Below are positions 50,788 to 59,441 of a stretch of DNA of 64,000 nt, piece by piece. The stretch spans positions 1-64,000 of the forward strand of contig NZ_SSMQ01000063.1 in the NCBI RefSeq assembly GCF_005144585.1, in the 5' to 3' direction. The number at the start of each line of letters is the position of its first letter. Position 1 is the first letter of the stretch. Under the pieces are notes generated by a model. The model saw nothing but the letters and a program-made list of their open reading frames with translations. It was not told where the DNA came from and did not search any database. This stretch comes from Polyangium fumosum (GTDB lineage: Bacteria; Myxococcota_A; Polyangia; Polyangiales; Polyangiaceae). The translations under genes were made by a program, and so were the position numbers.

Positions 50788-51834
50788 TCAGCGGGGGGGC
50801 CGGGACGAAAACGGGCGCCGCGGCCGCACGCGGCCGGTGAGCGCGAGCCACTCCGCGGCGCTGAGGGGTTCTTCGAAGAGCGACGCGTCGCTCCCGTGCA
50901 ATCGAAACAGCTCCACGATGAAGCGCATGCGATCGGCGAGCGCGTCCCAGCGCTCGGCGCGGCTGCCGCACGTCGACGCGATGTCGGCGTCGAAGCGCAG
51001 GACGAACGTGACGAGCTCCGGGTCTTCGAGCGCTTCGAGGTGCTCGCCAAAAGGCCCATCCGGCAGATCCGCGCCGAGCCGATGGATCGCCGTGCCGCCG
51101 CCGAGCTCGAGCTCCAGCATCGCCTTCGTGACGAGCGCGCGTGTGGTCGGGCCGCCGGGCATCGCCGCCGCGATCCGGCCTTGCAGGCGCGTCTGCTCCT
51201 GCAGCGCGACGTACAGGTTCGCCGCGTAGAGCAGCTCGGCTTTGCGTTTGCCCGCGGGCGCGCGGGCGGCTTCGAGGTAACATTCGAAGGCGCGGCGCAG
51301 GATGTCCTGTCCACCTCGATCCGGCGGGCCTTTCGTGAACGAGGCGAAAAAAGCGGCGAGGGCCTCGTCTCCTTCGCGGAAGGCGCGCGCGAAGCCAGCG
51401 AAGGCCGGCGCGACTTCCAGGAACACCTCGCGGTTGCCCTCGCCGACCTCCCGCGAGACGTCGCGCATGGTATCGACGAGGAACCGCGCGCCCGGGACAC
51501 GCGCCGCGGCGCGGGCGACGTAGTGTTGTCCCGGGAGATCCTCGCCGCGAATGGACTGTCCGGCGCGGCGCGAGGCCCAGGCGGCCATCGTGCACCAGTT
51601 GATCCCCGCGCCGCTGCCGAGGAGGTCCGCGATTTCGAGCGAGAGATCGCCGTAGGCCTGGGTGATGAGCAGGTTGCGCGCGGCGGCGTCCTGCATCGCC
51701 ACGACCTGCGTGATGTACGCCTCCGTCACGACGCGCTCGACGCGCTCGCCCGCCTCGGCGAGGCGCGGGGATTCCTGGAGAGCGGGCCGACGGGGGAGGA
51801 CGTCCCATGCAAAGCTGAGGAGGAGCGCGATCAT
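50788..51834 (-). CDS. Conserved hypothetical protein
   Basis: A 348-residue protein rich in helices. Recognisable features are the segment GSGAGINWCTMAAWASRRAGQSIRGEDLPG near residue 72-102, with a single Trp-Cys pair, and a strongly charged C-terminal half ending in an Arg/Pro tail (RVRPRRPFSSRPPR). I recall similar NWCT-WAS segments in actinobacterial hypothetical proteins but cannot name a family. The N-terminus is moderately hydrophobic (MIALLLSFAWDVLP), not a clear signal. Divergent from the PHP lipoprotein. Confidence 0.6.
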   Translation of the reverse strand: MIALLLSFAWDVLPRRPALQESPRLAEAGERVERVVTEAYITQVVAMQDAAARNLLITQAYGDLSLEIADLLGSGAGINWCTMAAWASRRAGQSIRGEDLPGQHYVARAAARVPGARFLVDTMRDVSREVGEGNREVFLEVAPAFAGFARAFREGDEALAAFFASFTKGPPDRGGQDILRRAFECYLEAARAPAGKRKAELLYAANLYVALQEQTRLQGRIAAAMPGGPTTRALVTKAMLELELGGGTAIHRLGADLPDGPFGEHLEALEDPELVTFVLRFDADIASTCGSRAERWDALADRMRFIVELFRLHGSDASLFEEPLSAAEWLALTGRVRPRRPFSSRPPR

Positions 51835-52149
51835 GCCGTTTCTTCAAGCACGCCCCGGGCCAGCCCAGCTCGGCCCGCCGGCCCGCGGTTTTTTCGCGAA
51901 TGGGCCCGACGCCGCGGTTTTCGGCGTAGAAAATGTGCTCGGGTGCAGGCCCGAGCCTGCAGCGTTGCGGGGTCCGGTGCGCAGGCAGGACTTCGTCGAA
52001 GGGCCGTGATTCGACGAGAAAGCTCCCTTTCGCGCCTCTTTCCGTCTCTCCGAGGTTTGCCCAGGCTCCAGGGTCCTCGTTTGCCGATCCGGCGCCCAAG
52101 CTCCGCGCTTGCCGCGCCGTCCAAGCCCGGCCATGACAAGGAGAACCCC
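51835..52149. other. Divergent promoter interval
   Basis: No convincing gene in these 315 bases. Two small hairpins are visible: CGCCG...CGGCG near 51910-51926, and GCAGGC-CCGA-GCCTGC at 51945-51960. AAGGAG just before 52150 is the ribosome binding site of the PHP lipoprotein gene. Confidence 0.5.
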
Positions 52150-53376
52150 GTGACACGCGCGCCCGAGACGACGGCCCTCTTCCTCGCCCTGACGCTCCTC
52201 GCCGGCTGCGGCCGTTCGATCTCGCATCACCTGCTCGACGCCGGCATGTCGAGCGCCCACCGGCCGGCCCGGCCCGATGTCGCCGCGGCGGTCCTCCCCG
52301 CGGCGAAGAGCCCTTATCGGATCCTCGGCGGGGACATGCATTGCCACGTGAGTCCTCCCGATTCGCCCCGGCACGTGAGCCGCGGCATGGAGGAGACGGT
52401 GGAGCTCGCCCGCGCCGAGGGGCTCGATTTCGTGGTGCTCACGCCCCACGTGCCGGCGCGGTTCTTCCAGAACGATCGGCTGCGCGAGGAGGTGCGCGAA
52501 GAGCTCGCGGCGCTCGAACGCGCCGTGCCGCGCGGGGAGGGGGAGCCGATCTTCATCGTGGGCTTCGAGTACACCGATCATCGGTATGGCCACATCGGCG
52601 CCTCGTTCGCGGACCTCGGCGTGGTGCTCGCGGAGGTCTCCGCGCCCGCCGCCGTCGAGGAGCCGGCGCGGTTTTTCCAGGCGTATCTGCGGCGCGGCGG
52701 CTTGCTCGTCGTCAACCACCCGCTGCTCACGCCGGTCGACTCGATCATTCGAATGGCGCGGGCGAACCTCTCGTGGCGCCCGTTCACCGCGCCGGGGCCG
52801 TATCCGGCCGAGATCGTCGATCTCGACCGGACCGCGCAGGCGTTCGAGGTGTACAACCTCGCGGTGACGGAGCTCCGGGATCGCTTCCTGCTCGGGGACT
52901 CCATGAGCACGCTGGAGGCGACGCTCGCGCGGCTCGATCAGGAGGTCCCGCTGCGCGCGCGGCCCCTCGTGCCGGTCGGGGGCTCGGACAGCCATAGCGG
53001 CCATTTGCGGGCGGCGACGTTCGTGCTCGCGGAGGAGCGCTCGGCGAAGGGCGTGCGCGAGGGCATCGTCGCGGGGCGCGTCTGCGTGCGGGATCCGGCG
53101 GCGTGCTCGTTCGAGGTGCGCGCCGCGGGCGGCGCGTGGCTGCCGCCCGGGAGCGTGATCCGCGACGCGACGATGGTCGAGGTGCGCGCCCAGGGCGAGG
53201 AGATCCGCTTTTACGCGAACGGCGCCGTCCTCACGCGGGAGGCGCCGGGGCATACCGTGTTCGTCCCGGTCACGCCGGGCCAATGCAGCGTCCTCCGGGC
53301 GCGGGTCGACGCGGGGTATTCGGGGCCCGTCTACGTGAATTGCCCGTTTTCGCTGGGCGCGGGCCTTTCGCCGTGA
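52150..53376 (+). CDS. PHP-domain lipoprotein, putative phosphoesterase
   Basis: A 408-residue lipoprotein from GTG 52150. The signal ends in lipobox LAGC (about residue 19). The PHP metal site begins with DMHCHVSPPD near residue 62 and continues with ARAEGLDFVVLTPH, GFEYTDH, NHP (LLVVNHPLL) and GGSDSHSGH near residue 280, giving the usual His/Asp set for trinuclear metal binding. Such proteins act as phosphoesterases or nucleases; outside the cytoplasm the substrate is unknown. The C-terminal 90 residues form an Ig-like or beta-sandwich tail. eutA starts 13 bases later. Confidence 0.82.
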   Translation: MTRAPETTALFLALTLLAGCGRSISHHLLDAGMSSAHRPARPDVAAAVLPAAKSPYRILGGDMHCHVSPPDSPRHVSRGMEETVELARAEGLDFVVLTPHVPARFFQNDRLREEVREELAALERAVPRGEGEPIFIVGFEYTDHRYGHIGASFADLGVVLAEVSAPAAVEEPARFFQAYLRRGGLLVVNHPLLTPVDSIIRMARANLSWRPFTAPGPYPAEIVDLDRTAQAFEVYNLAVTELRDRFLLGDSMSTLEATLARLDQEVPLRARPLVPVGGSDSHSGHLRAATFVLAEERSAKGVREGIVAGRVCVRDPAACSFEVRAAGGAWLPPGSVIRDATMVEVRAQGEEIRFYANGAVLTREAPGHTVFVPVTPGQCSVLRARVDAGYSGPVYVNCPFSLGAGLSP

Positions 53377-53389
53377 TGTATTTGCCCGG

Positions 53390-54811
53390 GTGAGCGGTAC
53401 CGTCAGCCTGCTCGGTCTCGATTTCGGCAGTACGACCTGCAGCGCGATGGTCGCGTCCGCCACGATGGTCCGCAATTGCGTCACCGGCCGCATGGAGCTG
53501 AGCCGGCTCACCGAGGACGTTCGCTCCGTCCCGGTCTTCACGCCCCTCCGCGAGGGACGTATCGACGAGGCCGCGGTCGCGGCGCTGCTCGACGGGTGGC
53601 TCGCAGGCGGGGGGCTCGAAGGGAAGGCGATCTTCGGCGGCGGCGCGCTCATCACGGGGCTCGCGGCCCAGCGGGAGAACGCGGCGGCGCTCGCGTCGCT
53701 CCTGCGGACGCGTCTCGGCGATGCCATTCTCGTGGCGACGGGCGACGCGAACCTCGAATCGTGGATGGCGTTCCTCGGGAGCGCGGCGAGGCTCTCGCGA
53801 CGCCATCCGGAGGTCGAAATCCTCAACCTCGACATGGGCGGCGGGACGACGAACCTCGCGCTCGGGATCGATGGCGATGTCCGCCGCACGGGGTGTTTGT
53901 TCGTGGGGGCGAGGCATGTGCAGGTCGAGCCCGGGACCTATCGCATCACCTCCGTATCAAGGTATGCCCGGGCGCTCCTCGATCACCTGGGCATGGCCCG
54001 GGGGCCCGGGGACGAGCTCTCCCCGGGCGACGTCGACGTGGTGCTCTCGTTTTACGTCGAGCTTCTCGAAGCCGCGGTCACCGGGCACGCCGAGGCGTTC
54101 ACGACGGACGCCGCGCGCCTGCATCTGCACACGGACATCGCGCTCGAACCCCCCGCGCCGCACGTCCCCCGCATCGTCACGCTCTCCGGCGGCGTGGGCG
54201 CGCTCGTGTACGACAAACTTCGAGGCGCGCCGTGGCCCTCGACCACGTTGTTCGGGGATCTCGGCATTGACCTTGCCCAGCGAATCCTCTCGTCCGACGT
54301 CCTCGCGCGTGACCTTTCGGCGTGGGTCCCCGACCATTTCGGCCGCGCGACGGTCTTCGGAATGATGCGGCACAGCATGGACATCTCCGGCGCGACCGTC
54401 TTCCTCTCGTCGCCGGACGTCCTGCCCCTGCGTGATCTGCCCATTCTCGGCCGCCTGGGAAGCGACGCCGATGCCGGCCGCGTGGAGACGCTCCTTCGTC
54501 TCGTGCGCGAGAGCCAGGCCGGCGGATGCTTGCGGATCGAAGGGGCTGGGCCCTCGCTCGCTGCCCTTCGCCGGCTCGGCGCCTTGCTCGGCGACGTATT
54601 GAGGGCGCATCCGCTGCGGCCCGAACAGACCTTGGTTCTGTTCGTGGCCGAAAACGTGGGCAAGACCGTCGGCCACTATGTCAGCGATTGGGGCAAGAGC
54701 CCCGTCAAGCTCGTCGTCATCGACGAGGTCGCCGTCAAGGACGCCCGCTTCGCGCAGATCGGGCGCATGAAGGACCACGTCGTTCCTGTGTGGTATTACG
54801 GGCAAGATTGA
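53390..54811 (+). CDS. eutA: EutA, reactivating factor of ethanolamine ammonia-lyase
   Basis: A 473-residue member of the actin/Hsp70-like ATPase superfamily. LLGLDFGSTTCSAMVAS is the phosphate-1 motif and LNLDMGGGTTNLALG the phosphate-2 motif. IVTLSGGVGALVYDK is the adenosine motif. EutA swaps damaged cobalamin out of ethanolamine ammonia-lyase in an ATP-dependent way. It starts at GTG 53390 and ends 14 bases before the lyase gene. No eutBC-independent genes for uptake or shell formation were found. Confidence 0.93.
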   Translation: MSGTVSLLGLDFGSTTCSAMVASATMVRNCVTGRMELSRLTEDVRSVPVFTPLREGRIDEAAVAALLDGWLAGGGLEGKAIFGGGALITGLAAQRENAAALASLLRTRLGDAILVATGDANLESWMAFLGSAARLSRRHPEVEILNLDMGGGTTNLALGIDGDVRRTGCLFVGARHVQVEPGTYRITSVSRYARALLDHLGMARGPGDELSPGDVDVVLSFYVELLEAAVTGHAEAFTTDAARLHLHTDIALEPPAPHVPRIVTLSGGVGALVYDKLRGAPWPSTTLFGDLGIDLAQRILSSDVLARDLSAWVPDHFGRATVFGMMRHSMDISGATVFLSSPDVLPLRDLPILGRLGSDADAGRVETLLRLVRESQAGGCLRIEGAGPSLAALRRLGALLGDVLRAHPLRPEQTLVLFVAENVGKTVGHYVSDWGKSPVKLVVIDEVAVKDARFAQIGRMKDHVVPVWYYGQD

Positions 54812-54825
54812 GAAGCGAGGAAGCG

Positions 54826-57024
54826 ATGGAGAAGGTTACGCAGGCGCTCGTGCCAGGGTCGGACATCGTCGTTCCCCCGCCCGGGCCGCCGGAGCGGTAT
54901 CGGGCGACCGTCCTCGACGAAGAGATTTCGTTCCTCGGCCTGAAAGCCCTCCTCGGCGCTGCCGACGAGACCAAGGCGGGCGACCGCAATGCGGGGCTCG
55001 CGGCGAAGAGCGCCCGGCACCGCGAGGCCGCCCGGACGATCCTGTCTTCGTTGACGCTGCGGCACCTGTATGACCACCCGCTCACCGACGACGACGGGAA
55101 CGTCGATTCCGTCATGCGGGTCAATTACGCGATCGATCACGCCGTCTTCGCCGAGATCGAATCGATGACCGTGGGCGGGCTGAAGAACCATCTCCTCCGC
55201 TCGCCGGGCGTGGAGAGCGCGCGCGTGGGCAAGGCGTTGACGGGCGTGATGGCGGCCGCGCTGGCGAAGATATGCGACGTGCACGAGCTCATCTTCCTGG
55301 CCAGGCGCATCTCGCGGCCCACGAAGGCGCGGACGAACCTGGGGTTGCCCGGGACCTTGTCCTCGCGCTTGCAGCCCAACCATCCGACGGACGACCTGCG
55401 CGGGATCTCGCTGCTTTTGTATTGGGGACTCTCGGTCGGCGCAGGGGACGCGCTGCTCGGCATCAACCCCGCCATCGACACCGTCGAGAACGTGTCCGGG
55501 CTCCTGCGCCACCTCGACAAACTTCGCCAGAAGACCGGCGTCCCCACGCAGATCTGCGTCCTCAGCCATATCAAAACCCAGCTCGCTTGCCTCGAACGAG
55601 GCGCGCCCGTCGAAATCCTCTTTCAGAGCTTGGCCGGCACGGAGAAGACGCTCACGTCCGAGTTCGACGTGACCGTGGAGCTGCTCGATCACGGCTATCG
55701 CACCATGCGCGAAAAGGGGCCTCTCGGACCGGACGCGCGGCAGTTCATGTATTTCGAGACCGGCCAGGGGAGCGAGTTCACCTACGGCAAGCACCATGGC
55801 ATCGACATGACGACGACGGAGGCCCTCTGTTATGGCCTCGCGCGCCGGTACGATCCTTTCATGGTGAACAACGTCACCGGCTTCATCGGGCCGGAGACGC
55901 ACCTCGACAATTTCGAGATGATCGTGTCGAACCTCCAGGACCATTTCATGGGCAAGCTCCTCGGTTTGCCCATGGGCATGGCGCCGTGCTTCACGCTCCA
56001 CTCGCACATCACGCTCGAAGGCCAGCAGATGGCCACGCAGATGCTCACGGCGGCGGGCGCGAATTATTACATGGATGTCGCGCTCAACACCGATCGAATG
56101 CTCGCCTATTTCGATACCAGCGGCCACGACGACCAGACCTTGCGCGAGCTCTACGGCAAGCGCGTGACGCCGGAGTACGAGGCGTGGGCGATCGAGCGGG
56201 GGATCTTCCGCAAAGAAGAAGACGGCAGCCTCGCCCGCGGGCCGAGCTGGGGAAATCCTCGGCTGTTTCTTTCGTCGGACGCGGAGCTCCAGGGGCTCGT
56301 CGCGACCACGCCGGCCCTGCATGGCTTCGAGAATGCCGGGCCGCGGCCGGCCGACGAGGTCAGCCGCCGCGTTCGCCTGCATCAGGCCGTGGGCCGGGAG
56401 GCGACGCAGAGCGAGCTGCGCGTGGGCGAGCTGCGAGAGGTCGTCGATTTTCGCGTGATCGCCACGGAAGCGCCTTCCAAGGAAGCGCACCTCCATTCGC
56501 CGCACCTCGGCGCGCGGGTCGCCGCCGCAGACCGCGCCGCGCTCGTCCCGGAGCACCGGAAGGTGCAGATCCTCGTCTCCGACGGCCTGAGCGCCGAGGC
56601 CGTCCACCACAATGCCGGCGACCTGCTCCCCGTCCTCCTCGACGGCTTGAACGCCCGCGGCATCCCCATGGGCAAACCGATCCTGGCCCCGAACGGGCGG
56701 GTGAAGCTCGCCGAGGACGTCGCCGAGCTCGTCCAATGCGAGCTCGTGATCTGCCTGATCGGCGAGCGCCCCGGCGGCGACGCCCTCGCGTCGCGTAGCC
56801 TCTCGGCTTATCTGGTGTATTGCCTGCGGGAGGACGAAACGAGACGGAGAGCCGTCGCCTTCAGCGGCAATCCCGAGGTTCGTTTCGAGGTGACGGTGAT
56901 CTCGAACATCTATGCCGGCGGGCTGCCGCCGCTCGAAGCGGGCGGCGTCATCGCGGAGAAGGTGTTCGAGGTGCTGGAGCGTCGCGCGGCGGGCAATCGC
57001 CTGGAGGCGTTGCTCTTGGCTTGA
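54826..57024 (+). CDS. eutBC: Ethanolamine ammonia-lyase, fused EutB-EutC
   Basis: A single 732-residue frame holds both subunits of the adenosylcobalamin-dependent enzyme that converts ethanolamine to acetaldehyde and ammonia. Residues about 25-485 are EutB (VPTQICVLSHIKTQLACLERGAPVEILFQSLAGTEKT, then FIGPETHLDN and YYMDVALNTDRML). Residues about 515-732 are EutC (VQILVSDGLSAEAV, VICLIGERPGGDALASRSLSAYLVY and SNIYAGGLPPLEAG). The usual EutC N-terminal helices are altered or short. ATG 54826 is preceded by GAGG. The E. coli proteins are separate, of 453 and 295 residues. Confidence 0.92.
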   Translation: MEKVTQALVPGSDIVVPPPGPPERYRATVLDEEISFLGLKALLGAADETKAGDRNAGLAAKSARHREAARTILSSLTLRHLYDHPLTDDDGNVDSVMRVNYAIDHAVFAEIESMTVGGLKNHLLRSPGVESARVGKALTGVMAAALAKICDVHELIFLARRISRPTKARTNLGLPGTLSSRLQPNHPTDDLRGISLLLYWGLSVGAGDALLGINPAIDTVENVSGLLRHLDKLRQKTGVPTQICVLSHIKTQLACLERGAPVEILFQSLAGTEKTLTSEFDVTVELLDHGYRTMREKGPLGPDARQFMYFETGQGSEFTYGKHHGIDMTTTEALCYGLARRYDPFMVNNVTGFIGPETHLDNFEMIVSNLQDHFMGKLLGLPMGMAPCFTLHSHITLEGQQMATQMLTAAGANYYMDVALNTDRMLAYFDTSGHDDQTLRELYGKRVTPEYEAWAIERGIFRKEEDGSLARGPSWGNPRLFLSSDAELQGLVATTPALHGFENAGPRPADEVSRRVRLHQAVGREATQSELRVGELREVVDFRVIATEAPSKEAHLHSPHLGARVAAADRAALVPEHRKVQILVSDGLSAEAVHHNAGDLLPVLLDGLNARGIPMGKPILAPNGRVKLAEDVAELVQCELVICLIGERPGGDALASRSLSAYLVYCLREDETRRRAVAFSGNPEVRFEVTVISNIYAGGLPPLEAGGVIAEKVFEVLERRAAGNRLEALLLA

Positions 57025-57030
57025 GGCGGG

Positions 57031-57591
57031 TCAGGGCACGCGCTTCGCCGTGGCCTTCACCGTGATCGGGCCGGAGCCGGGCGTCGGGCACCCACACTTC
57101 GAGTACACGAGCGTGCCCATGGCATCGTCGCCCGCGAATTGCAGCGTGAGTTCGCGCTTCTCGCATTGATCCTCGCCGGAGAAGCAATACGACGTGTCGC
57201 TTTCGGCGGTGAGCGTGCATCCGTCCGCCGAGACGGATCCGGTCGCCGTATACGAGGCGGGCTCGGGGGGCATCGGGTTGCACGTATGCATGGGCATCGT
57301 GTCGTCGCCCTCGAACGTGACGCTGATCGAGACGTCGGACGCGTTGGGCGTGATCGTCAAGAGATCCCCCGCGGGGACGCAGCCGGCCATGTCTTTTTCG
57401 TACGTGATTTCCCATTTGCCGGCGGCGGAGCAGGTCCCTCCGCCGCCCGCGCCGCCGGTCCCGCCGGTGCCACCGGACGCGCCGGCGCCCCCATTGCCGG
57501 TATCGCCGCCGTCGCCCCCACAGGCGGGGGCCCCGAAAAGCGCGAGGGTTGCTGCAAGAAATGCCGAAGAGAACACAAGAGAAGGTCGCAT
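57031..57591 (-). CDS. Gly-rich Cys-containing lipoprotein
   Basis: About 186 residues from ATG 57591. The signal ends in lipobox APAC (about residue 24), followed by a GGTGGTGGAGGGG tether. The mature domain has eight to ten cysteines, likely forming disulfides (for example CSAAGKWEITYEKDMAGC and CFSGEDQCEK). The style matches secreted myxobacterial lipoproteins with a lipocalin-like or beta-sandwich module, but no family was recognised. It converges on eutBC with seven bases between stops. Confidence 0.7.
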   Translation of the reverse strand: MRPSLVFSSAFLAATLALFGAPACGGDGGDTGNGGAGASGGTGGTGGAGGGGTCSAAGKWEITYEKDMAGCVPAGDLLTITPNASDVSISVTFEGDDTMPMHTCNPMPPEPASYTATGSVSADGCTLTAESDTSYCFSGEDQCEKRELTLQFAGDDAMGTLVYSKCGCPTPGSGPITVKATAKRVP

Positions 57592-57696
57592 GGGGCCGAG
57601 GATAGCCGCCGGGGGCGGATCTCGCCAGGCCACAAAACTGCTCCCGCGCGGGATTAGGAAGGGGACGGGAAGGGGACGGGAACGAGGCGCTTCGTT

Positions 57697-59352
57697 TTAC
57701 TGCGCGAGCCGGCGAATCTCGCCGAGCACGCGGTAAAACCCGCCGCCCGCGACTTCGCGCACCTCGTCGACGACGTACTTGGCGCCCTCGACGCGAATGT
57801 TGCGCGGGAACTGGCAATTGTACGACGACTTGAAGCCCGGCGAGACGACCCGCACGCGGAGCTTGCCGGCTTGCTTCACGCATTCGACGATCACGCCCTT
57901 CGACGTGTCGCGCGTGGTCTCGAGCTGCGTCGAGGGGATCTCCTCGACCTTCGCCGGGGCCTTGATGTCGCGCGGCGTGGGCACCTCGCCCGCCTGCGCC
58001 TTCTGGATCGCCTCCTCGCTCGCGTCGATGCAGGCGAGCGAGCCGTCGGTCGTGACGATGTAGAGCCGCTCGTCGCGGTATTGCATCGAGTACGCCGAGC
58101 CGCACCCGGTCGCGAGCTTCCACAGGCGCTTGCCGGTCGCGTCGAAGCAATAAATCGTGGAGCTCGAGTCGCCGCCGAAGATGTACTTGCCGCCGGGCGA
58201 AGCCGCGCAGGAATAGACCGTGTCGTCGCAATCGCAGACCACGCCGGGCTTGCCGCCCTTCGTGAAGACGTAGACCTTGTCGTCGGTCGTGCCGGCGTAG
58301 ACGTCCGAGGCCTCCTGCCAGCCGAAGAGCACCGAGCCGCCCGTCTTCGCCTCCCAGACCGATTTTCCGTCCTTCCAGGCGTACTTCGTCACGCCCGCGG
58401 AATGGCCGTGGTAGACGCCGTTCTCGTCGGCGCGCACCATCCAGCCGCTCGACCCCTTGCTCTTCTTGCGCCAGTTCGTCTCGTTCTCGTGATCGAAGAT
58501 CGCGAGGTTGCCGTCGGCGTCGGAGACGCAGAGCTTGCCGCGGTAGATGTCGATCCAGAAGATGTCGACGTTCTCCTCGACCTCGTACGCGAGGCGCGGG
58601 ACGTGGCCGCCGAGGTCGTAGACGTTGCCGTCGTCGCAGCCGGCATAACGCCAGTCGTCGTCGGCGATGATGCATTTCACGCCGTCGGGGAGCTTGTATT
58701 GCTGCTCGATCGTGCCGTCGGCCGTCACGGCGAACACGGCGCCGCGCTGGTTGCCGACCCAGAAGAGCTTCGTGTCGATGTAGATGCCGAGCGCGGCCGC
58801 GCCCGAGTTGAACTTCCACAGGACGGGCGCGCGCTTCGCCGTCGAGGGCGAGGGCTTGCTCATGATGGTCCGGCGCGTGACGGCGCGCTTTTGCCGCTCG
58901 CCCATCACGGCCGCCGCGTAGCCCTTCTTCTTTTTCTCGTTGATCTTCTTCTGCGCGAACGCGGTCGCCTCGGCCGCCGTGCGGAACTTCTGCTCCTGCT
59001 TCTGCCCGCCGTCGCCGATCCGGCCATATCGGATGGAGACCTTCGTCCCGTCGATCAGCACCTCGTAAAACTTGTGCGAACCCCCGCCGTCCTCGGAGAG
59101 CTCGAGGTACGTCCGGTTCGCGTCCGCGGCGGCGGGAGCGGGAGCGGGAGCGGCGGCGGCAGCGGCAGCGGGCGCGGCGGCGGCCGTCGTGGTGCGGCCG
59201 GAGGAGGAAGCGGCGCGGCTGCGTTTGGCGGCCGGGGCGGGGGCGCGGGCGGCGCTCGTCCGCGGGGCCGAGGTGGTGCGGGTCGACGCGGCGCTCGGAG
59301 ACGCTTTGCGCGCGCTCTTTTTCGTGGTGCTCGGTGTGCGTTTGGTGGCCAT
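57697..59352 (-). CDS. WGR-domain protein with beta-propeller-like C-terminus
   Basis: A 551-residue protein. Residues 1-78 are a low-complexity Ala/Pro/Ser/Thr/Arg tail rich in basic residues. Residues about 80-147 form a WGR domain (RTYLELSEDGGGSHKFYEVLIDG, then RYGRIG in place of the usual WGRIG, and FRTAAEATAFAQKKINEKKKKGY). The rest (about 175-470) has six or seven repeated strands of the PQQ/WD-like type (KLFWVGNQRG, YAGCDDGNVY, YVFTKGG, YIFGGDSSSTIYCFDATGK). WGR domains bind DNA ends or poly(ADP-ribose)-linked proteins. GGAGGAG precedes ATG 59352. Confidence 0.78.
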   Translation of the reverse strand: MATKRTPSTTKKSARKASPSAASTRTTSAPRTSAARAPAPAAKRSRAASSSGRTTTAAAAPAAAAAAAPAPAPAAADANRTYLELSEDGGGSHKFYEVLIDGTKVSIRYGRIGDGGQKQEQKFRTAAEATAFAQKKINEKKKKGYAAAVMGERQKRAVTRRTIMSKPSPSTAKRAPVLWKFNSGAAALGIYIDTKLFWVGNQRGAVFAVTADGTIEQQYKLPDGVKCIIADDDWRYAGCDDGNVYDLGGHVPRLAYEVEENVDIFWIDIYRGKLCVSDADGNLAIFDHENETNWRKKSKGSSGWMVRADENGVYHGHSAGVTKYAWKDGKSVWEAKTGGSVLFGWQEASDVYAGTTDDKVYVFTKGGKPGVVCDCDDTVYSCAASPGGKYIFGGDSSSTIYCFDATGKRLWKLATGCGSAYSMQYRDERLYIVTTDGSLACIDASEEAIQKAQAGEVPTPRDIKAPAKVEEIPSTQLETTRDTSKGVIVECVKQAGKLRVRVVSPGFKSSYNCQFPRNIRVEGAKYVVDEVREVAGGGFYRVLGEIRRLAQ

Positions 59353-59441
59353 GGCGTGCTCTCCTCCGGGGTTCCGGGAAACCGATGAGAGCACGACGCA
59401 CGGGCGTGCGTCACCAGGGATCAGGGCCGTTCGAGGCGGAT

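Noticed and set aside
54826-57024. An ethanolamine-utilisation microcompartment locus
   Set aside because: Only eutA and the fused eutBC are present; no shell, EutE, EutG or transporter genes are in the neighbourhood.
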